This document shows positions 47,401 through 57,850 of a stretch of 64,000 nucleotides of DNA, in pieces. The position numbers were made by a program, and so were the translations under genes. Location: positions 186,001 through 250,000 of the forward strand of contig ML058553.1 in the NCBI GenBank assembly GCA_003013855.2. Direction: 5' to 3'. Position 1 is the first letter of the stretch; every line of letters starts with the position of its first letter. The notes under the pieces were generated by a model. That model had not been told where the DNA came from. It saw nothing but the letters and a program-made list of their open reading frames with translations, and did no database searches. The DNA is from Liriodendron chinense. Lineage: Eukaryota > Streptophyta > Magnoliopsida > Magnoliales > Magnoliaceae.

Positions 47401-50161
47401 GGCATAGACTCTGCTGGGCATTTTTGCTGTTTTTTATATTTTAATTTTTTGTTTTTTCTTTTTTTTTTTCTCGAGAAAATGGACAGCCTGTCCCTAAAGA
47501 TTGGAGTTTATTTCATCTCATTTAGCTTCAAATCTCACATTCCTGCCCTATGTGCAGGTCATCATGACAGAAGCTTACAGGAGAATGAAAGAAGGGAGAA
47601 GCTGGAAGCCTGCTATTTTCGCCAGCGAGGGAGAAATCACACCAGTTCCAGTGGGATTTATGACAGAGGCTCCAGCAAGCAGTAGATCTTCTAGTCAGAA
47701 GGTAATTGGTCAGAATTCTTGCAATTCTCCAGTCCCTTTTTGCTCTCCAAACGTGCACTCCAGTATTACCAGTACCACTGTAACCTTTCTGTAGTACAGG
47801 CCATTTGTGGGGCCCGCGTGATTTATTGACACCATCCAAACCATCCATTAGATGTGTCACCTCTAAAAACCCCACAAGCCAATACTCAGCCTGATCCAAA
47901 ACTGAAGTGAATTGCAGCAAAGGGAACAAGCTGGGAGCGAACGCCCACCCTTGAATTTCACACGGACATGCTTGAGTCATAAAACAGCCTGATTATTTGC
48001 CTGACCCTTCATCTGGTCTGGATGAATGATCTGAATGGCCTGGGTTTTATATATACAGCACGGTAGGTCCCCCACTCTAATCAACAGTCAGCATTCCCTC
48101 TCAATATGTTCCATGTGATATGGCCCACATGGGTTTTGGATCGGGCTGACTTTTGGTGGCTGTCTTGAGGGGACACATCTGATGGATGGGTTGGATTCTC
48201 TGAACACATCACTGGACCCCACACATGGCCAGTACCACAGTAAGGTTAGGGTGATACCAGTACCACAGGAGGTACCCCTTTCTTTTTATTTTGCATCTAT
48301 TTTTTTTCCAATGAAGCTTGCCTGTCTGTTTAAATGATCCTTAGCTAGTAGTCAGTTATTGATCGCTTAATTTATTAACTGTTGAAGAACATAAGAAGGT
48401 TGAAGATTTATATTTGATGTAGTATCCCCTGCGTTGAAAGTTTCAAACATTTATGTAGAACTGACTTACATATGGAACCGTTTGATTTTCTACCATGTAG
48501 TGGACAACTTGTTTATTGTAATAAACTCGTTGGTTGTAATTAACCTATGTAATAGACTATTAGATAGTGCTTGATTGTCATCAACCTAATAGTGCTTGAT
48601 TGTAATCAACCTATGTAATAGGCTATTACATTGTGCTTGTGGGAGTTTTGTGCTCTCATTGCCAGTCCCAAGCATGAATAAAGGAGGGTTGCGTCAGGTT
48701 GGCAGCCAGTGTCAAACTTTTGCCATAACTTCCATCTAGTAGACCTATATCGTAAAAACATCAGGCTAACACATCAGCCTGATTTTCAACCATCAGACAG
48801 TCTGCTCATCAAGTGGGCCATTGCATCCAAAAAGGAAGGGAGAGGGAGAGAAGCAGACCAACCATGTTTCTTACATGCGTTGGGTCCTTCACTAGCTTCG
48901 ACCTGCCACCTTGTGGGGGTTGTTAGCACAGTGACAAATCTCGTTCTTGGGAATTTCTTGAGAGTTTTTTTAAATTTTGAGGATTTTTCAGGTTTTATCA
49001 AGAAAATCTCACTAAAAATAAGAAATTTAAAACTATTTATTATAAACTAATAAAATAATTTTACATTTTTAAAATGCAATTATATAATGAATTTGTTAAA
49101 ATTTAAATGTCTTTAACGTTAATATCAGGATAATTAATGAGAACTTCAGAACTGCCGATATTTTGAAAATCTGACAATATTATTGTGATGATGTTGTTCA
49201 GTTTATTTCTCATAAAAATAATGCGAGATCCTCCAAAATCTTGGCGATATTTGTCACACTGGTGTTTAGCCTCCTGCTAGCGATGCACCTCCTTTCGGTC
49301 TTCTTATCATTTTGCTATGTTTAGCTAGTAATTTGCAGCTTTAATTGAGAAACATGACTGCTTACCCGCAGCTTTCAACAATTTTCTTGTGATTGTTTGC
49401 TTTCTTATATTGGAGAAATGCACAGGACATTGGACCCAAAGTGCAAAAATAATCGTATTTTTAATTTGAATGTGCAGGTGATGGCTCCACAACACCGTAT
49501 TATGTCTGAAGATAGGGGCGGAATTCCCAGTGATTTTCTGTTACATAAACTTGAAGAAGTCAAGCAATCAGTTAAGGTGCGTGGGCTTCCGAAGATTGAA
49601 ATATTTGAGAGAGCATCTCATCATTTACAATTGACTGGTTTGCTTGTCATCATTGTTTTCTTTTTTTCCTTTTTTTTTTTTCATTCTCTTTGTGAATGTT
49701 CGAGAACATTCATATTTCTAAAACATCTCATCATGACGAATGCTACTTGTATGCACAAAATGAATGTGCCACGTATGTGGAACCTAGGTCATTCATCAGA
49801 CCAACCACAATGAATGTATTGTAGCCTGAAAATCAGGCCTTTCTTCTCCACTCATCAAGTGGAGCAACATCGGCTCTCCCTTTTCAACCACTCATATTCC
49901 TTTGGCATGGGGTTCACCTGAATGGAGGGCCTGATGAAATTCTGGGCTAAAGCATATTTGCTCTGGGGCCCACTCAACGGTAAGCTTGAATTTTACACAC
50001 GTTTGCCACGTTGCAGCGTGTGGGGCAATCACAAGTAGGATCCCTTTGCTCATCATTTATTCAAGAGATGGGTTTGTTATTTTTGTTGTTTTATGTTTCT
50101 TGTTACCAGAGAATCGAATTGCTTGTTGAGGGATCACGGCCATTGCCTGAAAGCACCTGAA
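41979..50161 (+). CDS. Conserved plant membrane-anchored protein of unknown function, six coding exons
   Basis: Exons 41979-42296, 42396-42489, 43756-43877, 47558-47701, 49478-49576 and 50111-50161 give 825 nt plus a TGA, 275 residues, with GT-AG borders and phases that fit. I recognise it as a conserved land-plant protein found as an uncharacterised or DUF-only entry (possibly DUF7642; number from memory). Residues 1-36 are acidic and hydrophilic; 56-80 form one transmembrane helix (WVLISLLLVLAWGVGIVMLL) followed by PIKRYVLRKD. Then comes a conserved domain (KLYVTPNEIVYK, RPSFLPFWG, EKHIPLPLVIDIIIEQG, RVESIAHGKAAP, GVSNPGLLRK) that may have a PH-like beta fold (inference). The C-terminus ends FLLHKLEEVKQSVKRIELL, a short coiled coil. 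The start is the first ATG after the acceptor; other species often have similar lengths. No broken residue was seen. Introns hold LINE and foldback relics. Confidence 0.9.
42490..43755 (+). other. Intron between coding exons 2 and 3
   Basis: AT-rich, starts GTATATATGTT and ends CCTTTTAG. No other gene or clear transposon was seen. The first 120 bases read on openly from exon 2, but this is read-through rather than exon. Confidence 0.6.
44226..44520. repeat. MITE-like inverted segment with (CT)n tract in an intron
   Basis: GTAATGGTCGCCGTAATGGCC units before, and GTAATGGCCGTTATGGC after, a pure (CT)n run at 44361-44419. The flanks are partly inverted relative to each other. Ends not defined. 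Confidence 0.4.
44361..44419. repeat. (CT)n microsatellite
   Basis: About 29 uninterrupted CT units in the 3.7-kb intron between coding exons 3 and 4. Confidence 0.95.
45830..46490 (-). pseudogene. LINE reverse-transcriptase 3' fragment (RTE type) in an intron
   Basis: The minus strand reads VPWHMLFAD at about 46450, then SRYLGAIIQKDGKIDENV and LKGKLPN. This matches the C-terminal part of plant LINE reverse transcriptases (MLFADDIVLV, YLGSIIQKDGEID, LKGKFY). The second Asp of the FADD box is lost and there are frame breaks. Downstream, the text reversed from CTTTTCTCACCACCTTGATCC and GACAAATCATCTCAATTTAC matches the 3' coding end of the same elements. Dead copy, antisense to the host gene. 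Confidence 0.75.
46840..47105. repeat. Foldback variant fragment in an intron
   Basis: Contains GTTGTGGCCCGCCAGAGC and CACCATGTGGAGCCCACC, the words of a related foldback subfamily also at 47797-48240 and 52415-52690. One arm only. Confidence 0.5.
47797..48240. repeat. Foldback variant element in an intron
   Basis: Ends GGCCATTTGTGGGGCCCGCG and the complement of GGACCCCACACATGGCC. The interior has CAGCCTGATCCAAAACTGAA and GATATGGCCCACATGGGTTT, partly inverted. It lies in the intron between coding exons 4 and 5. Confidence 0.65.
48535..48640. repeat. Short direct repeats in an intron
   Basis: The unit GTGCTTGATTGT(A/C)ATCAACCTA and the related ATGTAATAGRCTATTA occur two to three times. Simple local duplication. 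Confidence 0.6.
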
Positions 50162-50760
50162 TTAAAGGTCAGTCTCATCCCATCCCTTGTTTTTTTTAAT
50201 ACGTCTTTTTCCTCGTTTTTGAGTATCCAACATTCACTATATGAAAGAAACATATATAAAAAAAAAGGTGTAGCGTCTGCCAGAAAAGATACATAGGCAT
50301 CCTATTTGTGTAGGGGATGTTTGGTTGCACAAATTAGAAAATTTGTAGTTTGACTTGGTTTAGTTTTTGGTTTGGTTTGGTATGGTTTTATACTACAATT
50401 TTGAGTGTTGGTATAAAACAGATACTTTTGATGTGGCCTCAGCAAATCCTTGGAGGAACGTGGTTTTCTTGGTGAAATCAATGACATACACACCCCATGT
50501 TGAGGAAATACCTTGATCAGGCATTTTTCGTTCGTGACAGAATTCAGTATAGGTTGTGTTGGTGGCCCCACTCAACCCAATACTGAGAACTCCCATTCAT
50601 AGTCCTAAAACTCAGGGACTTGACCCGAAACTCAGCACAAGTCAACTCAATGAGATTTCAATCCTAAGTTAGTAGGAAACTCAGAGCATGGCTTGGCCCC
50701 TAATCAAGTTGTCAAGTTGGCATGTAATTCAGTCGACTCGAGCCAGACTGACTTGATGAT
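50162..50760. other. 3' flank of the 42-50 kb gene
   Basis: The 3' UTR should start here. TTAAAG|GTCAGT at 50162-50172 could be a further UTR splice donor. An A-run is at 50257-50266. A clear polyadenylation signal was not identified. No other gene. Confidence 0.4.
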
Positions 50761-51115
50761 TTTTTTTTTTTTTTTTTACCAGCACACTAGGGGCTGTGCT
50801 TCTTTTTTTTTTTTTGGGCATTGGCAGTGTGGGAGGTCAACCCTAGCCAACGCAAACTCTAGAGGACCCAACCCTCAACCTGACCTGAATTCCTCTATAG
50901 TCAACTCTAAAGCGGCCCAACCGGACCCAAATACATGATTATTCCAAACTAGACCTGACCTGACCCAACCCAATTTCAAATTGTATTGGAGTTTTCCAAC
51001 AGTAACCCAACCTGACCCGAACTCAGGGTTGGGTTGGTCGGGTTTGGGCTGACTTGAACTCAGGGTTGGGTGAGTGCGATTCAGGCTGCCCAAACCTAAG
51101 TTTTAGCCCTGCTCT
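50761..51115. repeat. hAT-like AACCCGACC repeat remnant
   Basis: T-runs at 50761-50777 and 50802-50814, then CCCAACCTGACC, TTGGGTTGGTCGGGTTTGG units and a right end TAAGTTTTAGCCCTG, related to the element at 38868-39420. The left end is not clear. Confidence 0.55.
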
Positions 51116-51147
51116 GATCTCTATAGACTATAGCATGGGACTATGGC

Positions 51148-51279
51148 TAGGACTGTCAACGGGCTGGGCCCAAGGTTTGCTTCGGCCTGGATTTTGAACC
51201 AATTGGACTGGGTTGATAGGCTGGGCCTATTCAAAATTTTGATGTTGCCAGGCTCCAGTCCCGACCATTGATAGCCCTA
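51148..51279. mobile_element. 132-bp hAT-like MITE
   Basis: Inverted ends TAGGACTGTCAACGGGCTGG and the complement of CCGACCATTGATAGCCCTA. Flanks ACTATGGC (51140-51147) and GCTATGGC (51280-51287) agree at seven of eight bases. Confidence 0.7.
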
Positions 51280-51664
51280 GCTATGGCTCAGGAGCGTGAA
51301 TGCACTACTAACTCGGTGGTCTAATGCTTTTGCTCTGGGAAGTTCTATGACAGGTTGATAATAAAACCAGCTGCCTTCCATGGTTACCTATGATAAATGA
51401 TGGCACCTGAGCTTGGCTTCACCTTTCTGGACATAGTTCTAAAACTTGCTGAATCGATTCAAAACTCATCCGAGATTTCGAGCTGAGTCCTTAGTAAACT
51501 CGGTCCTGAGATCAACTTAGGAAGACCTGTCAAGTTGACTCGAAAACTCAGTCAACCCGACACTACTCCGGGTGACTCAAATTGAATTACTCAGCTTGTG
51601 AAACTGGCTTCTGTAAAAATTAAAAATGCACAGGGTACTGGAATCAAACTCATCCTTAGCGTTA

Positions 51665-52030
51665 GGGTTGGCAATGGGCTAGATTTGGGTACAGGGCCGT
51701 CCACCACAACCTGCTCCCAAAGCCTAGCAAGGGCGTATTATAGCAGGCCCAAGCCCGAGCCTGAAACTTCGGTTGAGCTCGAGCCCTTTGGAGTCCGACC
51801 TGACCTGAAAATTGATAAACTCTCTATTTCCCCCTTGAATGATCCTAATCTACCCATTGAGCAAGTGGACCACACATACATATAAAGTTAGTCAGCCCAG
51901 GCTTCTTTGCCTTGAGCCTAAGCCCAACCTGAAAACTGATCAGGCCATGTTAGCAAGGCCCAAGCTGGGTCGAAAAGGCTACCTGGCCCATGTTGGAGTT
52001 GGTAGTAACCAGCCTCTACTAAGCTTAAAA
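51665..52030. repeat. hAT-like GGCCCAAGCCCGAGCC repeat remnant
   Basis: Starts TTAGGGTTGGCAATGGGCTA, a typical end of such MITEs, with GCCCAAGC/GAGCCC units through to about 52020. The right end is eroded. Part (51830-51890) is unrelated. Confidence 0.45.
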
Positions 52031-52069
52031 AGGTATTATCATGCCGGCGCAGATTAGATGAGGCGGGAG

Positions 52070-52330
52070 GAACAGCTTAATGGGTGAAGCCCGGATCATG
52101 GGGCCCACCTGGATGAATGTGTTGTAAATCCATGACATTCGTTCGTTTTGCCTAATTGAATGCCCACCCACCGTTAAAAACTTCCCAGGGCCCACTGTAA
52201 TGTTTATTGTGCCATCCAACCTGTTGATAAGGTCAAACAGAACTGAATGGAGGGAAGAAAGAAATAGTAGCTCAATCCAAAACTTTCCATGAGCCGTTCT
52301 TGCCTACCCTACTTTTAAAAGGCAGACTCA
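52070..52330. repeat. Foldback element, one arm and loop
   Basis: Left end GAACAGCTTAATGGGTGAAG then ATGGGGCCCACCTGGATG. The right arm is missing, replaced at about 52300 by other sequence. Confidence 0.55.
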
Positions 52331-52414
52331 GTGCAGTTTAGCAGACGCCTAAAAATGAGTTCATCTCATTTCATTTAATAGTGATTGTGTATTAGATGAA
52401 CTCATTTGTATCGG

Positions 52415-52690
52415 GCAGATGTGGGGCCCAAATGGTGCATCCAACCTGTCCATCAATGTATGTCGTCTTTCCGCCGGAGGAAATGTTCATCGTGCATTGT
52501 ATATATGAAATTCAGGCCATCCAGACCCATCATCAAATCTGGATGAAGGGTCAGGCTGAAAACCAGGCTGTTTCGAAATTCAGGTGGGCCCCTGTGTAAA
52601 TCAAGGGTAAGCATGCTTCTTATTGTTTCCTTTGCTGTGGCCCACTTGAGTGTGGGATCGGTTGGAAGGCCTTCATACATCACATGAACC
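52415..52690. repeat. Foldback variant fragment
   Basis: Contains GATGTGGGGCCCAAATGG and TTTGCTGTGGCCCACTTGAG, the variant seen at 47797-48240. Confidence 0.5.
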
Positions 52691-54698
52691 CGGATTGCTT
52701 AGCACAAGAGCCTTTTACCTATGTTTGCTGTCCGTCTCTCAGCAATCTTAAATCTTACCTGTTTGGCATGTGGGCTTAGGTGGGATGGAATTACATTTGG
52801 TTACATGCAAATTCCATCGGGGTTTGGAAATGACAGGAAAGATTGGGATTAAGTAGATAGGAATTGCATTTGGTTTCATGCAAGATTTCCAATGGATTTT
52901 GAAATCCAATACATCCGTGGCCCCCACATTGATGCATATGTTTTTTTCATGCTGTCCATCCATATGCGCCCTTTGCATGGAACATTCAAGCTATATTTGT
53001 GTACAAATAGCTAGCATCAGTTGTAAATCTAGTCCATTGATTATAATTCCATGGTCCACTAAACACGGGTTTTGCTTAATACAGTGTTTTTCCCCAAACA
53101 TGGGGACTGGCGGGTCAAAATACCATGGTATTTAATGCAGTCATTGTGCAATAATACCATTAATTCCATCTAATCAATGCAATAATGGTATTTAGAGGAT
53201 TCTAGTCCCCCAACATCAGCTGCACATCTCCTCAAATCAATGGTTTAGATCACCATCGAACATGACCACAGCCCCACCACTAGTCCTAAAGTATCTCATA
53301 ACAACCGATCCCGGCATCTTTATCTAGTCTACTTCTGGACACATGCACATATGCATGTAACCAACCATCAGCCCAAAACACATCTTAGCAAGCAGTCAGG
53401 ACCATGGCTCTTTTAGCAGTAAACTCAGGTTTTCAGTTTCTACAAGTTGGCAGCAGTGTTCAATGACCCCAACCATTGATAAGAAGGGACCCTCAGTAAA
53501 TGGTCAATGCGCAGAAAACCCCCCAGATTGGACGATCCTAGCCATCGAATTGAATTAGCCTTTATTGGTTGAATACACCATTCCCATGCTATCTTAACCC
53601 TCTATTCGTTGGACACCAATTGAATGGTCAGCATTCTCCCAAGGCACGTCCAGAGTAGGGCCCATTATAAATCACCTAATCATGGCTCCCACTAGTACAG
53701 ACTGAAAACCCAAGCATACAGCGGAGAGTCTCAGCCGTAGAAGTTAGGGACCCAAAGCAAGCTTGGTACAATACCACGTTTTCTAAGACCCACAACATTC
53801 ATGTAAGTTGGGAACTCCATGGACAGATGCATGCATGTCTACATGCATAGATCAAGGTCAATCAGAAATATCACGAACAAACGCATACATTATACACATG
53901 CATATACATACATACATACATACATGTACACTTGTATTTCGACTCCTTGCCATTCAGATCACATATCCAAACCGTCCATGAAGTCCAATCCCTCACACAG
54001 CTTTGGAATGCCCCTACGCATCTGTGACTGTACTTATCTTTTTATGAAACAATTTTGTAAATCCATTTTTACATGCCACTGACTGGACGGTTTGGATCAT
54101 CCAATTATGACTTTTCGTGACCAACCTATAGATGGTGGCAAGGTGATGTGGATGCCAATCCATCCATCGGAAGGGTCAGGTTCTTGTCAGGTGGACCACA
54201 GTTTACAAAACAAATGTCAGGCAATGAAAAACATGAAATTTAGTTTTCCAACCCATCCACCAGCTTCAAGCTCCATTTTTTGGGCAGAACATCTATATGG
54301 TCAGACCCATCTGATGGATGGCTTGGAATTTGCACCTGTTCGCCAGCATATGGTTAGCTACATGCATAGATTGTACAGAATGCCTTCTGCATGCATGTGA
54401 GGATGGTATGATCAGTTGGGTAAAATAAAAATACAAGAAAAAACCATTTTATAGAAGCCTTAACGTAGAGATATATGATATATCTGTTTGATCCAAAGAA
54501 GAAAAAAAACATATGCTCCAATCTTACTATGTTATGCTTATTTTTAAGCGACAGACGCAGTCCGTCCATGAGAACGTCTTTGTTCTGTTTCAACTTAAAA
54601 CTACTAAAATCTACTTCAGGGGATAAAAGAGATGTAATTCGTACTGTCCCCTTCATATCTTGCATTCATCCAAGAGGAAATGATGGGCACTTTTTTTC
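52691..54698. other. Spacer downstream of the MSBP exon
   Basis: No gene recognised. Two related stretches GGAATTACATTTGGTTACAT (52789) and GGAATTGCATTTGGTTTCAT (52859) form a local repeat. A (CATA)n stretch occurs at 53900-53925. The last 300 bases (54400-54698) would be the 3' UTR of the minus-strand MSBP exon. Confidence 0.4.
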
Positions 54699-55080
54699 TC
54701 ACTCTTTGACGACTTCCTCGGCGGCAGTTTCCTTGGGGTGTGCATTCTCTGCTGGACTTTCTGATGGCTCGCCTTCTTTTGCTGGTTTAGCATCGGTAGC
54801 ATCGGTAGCATCGGTAGCATTGGTAGCATCGGTTGCCGGCACCTCGGAGGAATCAACAGCAGGCCCATCAGTGACTGGGACAGTTTTCTTGACTGTCCCG
54901 ACCTTGACGTACTTGCTCATGAACTTGTATTCCCAGTCCTGCAAGGCTTCAAGCTCGAATGGGCCGAGGCCAGAGATGTCCCCAGTTAGATCCTTCTCTT
55001 CGAAGGACATCTTTGCTAGAGCTCGGCTGGCATCTTTCCCAGTGAACAAGGCGTATGGGCCACCAGGTCCATAGAACATT
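54699..55080 (-). CDS. Membrane steroid-binding protein (MSBP/MAPR family), last exon only
   Basis: The minus strand from a CTTCTGCAG acceptor (55081-55089) reads MFYGPGGPYALF, then KDASRALAKMSFEEKDLTGD, GPFELEALQDWEYKFM and SKYVKVGTVK, then an acidic, T/D/A-rich tail ending in EEVVKE and a TGA at 54699. This is the C-terminal half of the cytochrome-b5-like haem/steroid-binding domain of plant MSBP proteins, which are membrane-anchored and involved in steroid binding and, in Arabidopsis, in organising lignin-pathway P450 enzymes. The usual gene has two exons, and this is exon 2, about 126 residues plus a split Arg codon. Exon 1 (membrane anchor, first half of the domain) was not found up to 64000, so the gene either has an intron longer than 8.9 kb or is a fragment. 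The tail has a 9-bp repeat coding ATD. Confidence 0.88.
54791..54835 (-). repeat. 9-bp coding minisatellite in MSBP
   Basis: About five units of CATCGGTAG (plus strand), coding a (TDA)n/(TNA) run in the MSBP tail, a disordered region where length changes would be tolerated. Confidence 0.85.
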
Positions 55081-56580
55081 CTGCAGAAGTAATGGATGAG
55101 AGAGACAGAGCAAAACAAGAAAAATTAGATTAGGATCCGACCCCATGACGATATGAAGAAATAGCTAACAAAGAAATGTGGGTGGTGAGCCTCCACTGAG
55201 GTGCAGGATTCTGTACATACGGGGGGCCATGGTTTGATGATCCAGACCATTGATCACATTGAAAATTAGGGGATACCCAATATTCTCCCTGATTGGATGA
55301 CTCCTACCCTTTGATCAGCTGCCGAAAACATCAACAGTGAAAAGAAGTACAGCAATGGCCCACATTCTATGGAGAACAATAGATAGGAAGTCAAAAGGGC
55401 TATGGTTTTCCAATCTGGGAGATTATTGACGTGCTCCCCCATCACAATGGGACCATCAGCATAAAGATCCCATGGGTCCGCATCCTCCCACTAAGTCAGT
55501 TGTGCCTTCGTTGTGGCTCGGTCCCTTAATTCCTCATGCTAACACGCCTGTGCAGTTATATTATTACATCTTATTCAAATACAGATTTATAAAACCATTC
55601 AAAAACAAATACAGAAGAACAAAGGTATTAAAACAATTAAATATTTTAAAATAATTCCAAAAATCAGAAATGAGGTTTTCTTCCTTTTCTCAATTCCCGT
55701 GTCATTTTTTTAATAGACTCCACATAAACAAGTTAACATGGAAACAACATGTGTTTGGCAAAAGGGAGCATCTCGGGCAGGTTTGGTCGGGTTGAGGGTC
55801 AACCCGCACCCAACCCTCAACCTGACCCAACCTGAGGTGCCCAACCCTAACCCAGCCCGAAATCCACTACACTCGATCCCAAACCGACCGGAATACATGT
55901 AGTTGTTCCCAACCAGACATAACCTGGCCCGAATTTGCTCAACCTTTAATCCAACCCAACGTCAAATCGGGTTGGAGTTTTCCAACCCTAACACACACCA
56001 AGGATCCTGACAACCCATCCTGAACTCAGGTTGAGCCAGTTAGGTTTGGGTTGACTCAAACCCTTGCAGCCTTAGTTTAGCATGGCAATATTAAGAGTCT
56101 GAACCCTTCTGGGAAATTTTAAAAAAAAGGAAGACAACCAATACAAAAGGGATAATGGGATTGAACTCAGAATAGAGATCTATGTGTTATGATCCTTGCA
56201 AGGAATCAAGCCAATTGATGATGGGGATCAACAACTATTGGCTGGACATCAAGAACACATCCACATAATGGCAAGTGATGCCAGGGGCAAATCAAATCCT
56301 AGCAACCACGTGGATGCCTCGAAGTTCTCGGGTTCTGTCTTTCAGGTTGCTCCAAACACAACTCTCTCTACCTCTCCCCTGCTCTCCACAACTTCGAGAA
56401 CTCCAGCAGTGCACCATAGCCTGATGAGCTTGCCAATGAAAAATACAGTAAACCAGAACCAACATTTAGAAGCCAAATTACAGCAAAGACGAGCAGTTTG
56501 TGGATAGAGCTTCTCCAGCCAGCAGGGTTTGAAACCATGACTTTAACCTTTCAATCAACACCACCCCTACCCAGCACAAG
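55081..56580. other. MSBP intron or 5' flank
   Basis: No exon 1 seen. A hAT-like AACCCG/CAACCTGACC remnant lies at about 55770-56080 (GTTTGGTCGGGTTGAGGG start). The rest is unremarkable. Confidence 0.45.
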
Positions 56581-56598
56581 AAATAACTTCACCATTAC

Positions 56599-56788
56599 GT
56601 CTCTCACCTGCTAGCCCAGCTGGAAGACGCCCAGGCGTTTCAACAGCAGGTCTCAGGTTCGAGTGCTCAGGAGACGCACTAACCCCACTAGTGGGTGGGT
56701 GCATCGTGTGACTAACCAAGTGGGTGTGTTGCCCAGCTAACAGGGTAGGTGCGTTGCATGACTAACTTAAAAATAATAATAAATAAAT
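56599..56788 (+). mobile_element. tRNA-derived SINE (190 bp) with perfect 18-bp target duplication
   Basis: Flanked on both sides by AAATAACTTCACCATTAC (56581-56598 and 56789-56806). It has an A-box-like CTAGCCCAGCTGGAAG (about 56611) and a B box AGGTTCGAGTGC (about 56655), a body with three GTGGGTG..GTTG..TGACTAAC-like units, and a 3' tail AAAAATAATAATAAATAAAT. All features of a recent SINE insertion, copied on the plus strand. Confidence 0.88.
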
Positions 56789-56937
56789 AAATAACTTCAC
56801 CATTACACCTTAGAAATCATTGAATATCATAGCATAAATGATTTTATGCAACCAAGGTGCCATTTGGATTCATGTCAAATAAACAAAAATAAGAATACCG
56901 TGTTCTTTTCTCTGAAGCCAATCAAGTTCTCTCGCCA

Positions 56938-57003
56938 ATGGCAGGCAACCAGGCTCAAAGAAACCTAGATCGTGGGTTGCCCCAGTACGTGGTATGGGAA
57001 CAG
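56938..57003 (+). other. Short exon-like frame, unsupported
   Basis: ATG followed by MAGNQAQRNLDRGLPQYVVW and ending at CAG|GTATGC, a good donor. No further exon or recognisable family. It could be the start of an unknown gene or chance. Confidence 0.15.
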
Positions 57004-57049
57004 GTATGCAGTACGCTACTTCTTCCAATGCGTGTTACAGTTGGGGTAG

Positions 57050-57245
57050 GATCATGTGGGTTGTTCCAGTACATCACTAGTTATATACAATATAGAGTTT
57101 TATGTACAAATAAATGTTTTAAGTAGCTACGCTATGTAAGATGTAGCGATCATGTGGGTTGTTCCAGTACATCACTAGTTATATACAATATAGAGTTTTA
57201 TGTACAAATAAATGTTTTAAGTAGCTGCACTATGTAGGATGTAGC
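57050..57245. repeat. 98-bp tandem duplication
   Basis: Two copies of a 98-bp unit starting GATCATGTGGGTTGTTCCAG at 57050 and 57148, differing by only about three bases, all at the right edge. A recent duplication. Confidence 0.9.
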
Positions 57246-57850
57246 TTACGCTACGCAGCGTAGCTTAGCCTTAACACTACATAGCTCATGAAAATAGCTT
57301 AAGTCGCATGTAGCCTACGGTACATGATAATTTGCATACACTACACGCTACATCGAGTACACTACATGCTATGTAGCTCACATTACAAGTTATTTTTCAC
57401 TACATTAAAATCAATTAAAGTTTTCAATGATTTGTTACATTTTTTTTCTAGTTTCAATCAAAAATAGTTAAATCTTTTCAAAGCTTTTAGTAAAATAATA
57501 TAAGTAACAATATTAAATTAGTTTTTGATTTTATTTTATTTCAAAAACTGATTTTAAAAAACAATATTAAATCAGTTTCATTTTTTTCTTTATCTTTATA
57601 CGTAATCATTGTCCTTTCCAATTACTTTAGGTTGTGTTTGGGGGCAACAAGTATCATGAAATTGTGCTAAATTTCACTATTAATCAGTTTAACTTGGCGC
57701 AAAATATCATGAAATTGGTGCAACCAAGCACGGCCATGATTAAAAATCTAGAAGTAACATGTGGCTTAAGCAACGCGCTATGTAGCTTACGCCTCACGGT
57801 TTAGAGGGGTGAATGCTACGCTGCATGCTATTCACTATTTAAAACACTGG
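57225..57850. repeat. hAT-like CTACGTAGC-type element
   Basis: Rich in TACGCTAC, ATGTAGC and TAGCTTACG words, with a right end GCTATTCACTATTTAAAACACTG, whose complement starts CAGTGTTTTAAATAG, an end typical of hAT MITEs. The left end is merged with the tandem duplication. Confidence 0.55.

Noticed and set aside
47528..47980. 150-codon open frame on the minus strand
   Set aside because: Antisense to coding exon 4 and a foldback element. No family resemblance.
54092..54400. 102-codon open frame on the plus strand
   Set aside because: No protein-like features, in spacer DNA next to the MSBP 3' end.
54475..55074. 199-codon open frame on the plus strand
   Set aside because: It is the antisense shadow of the MSBP exon, whose minus-strand protein is clearly recognisable.
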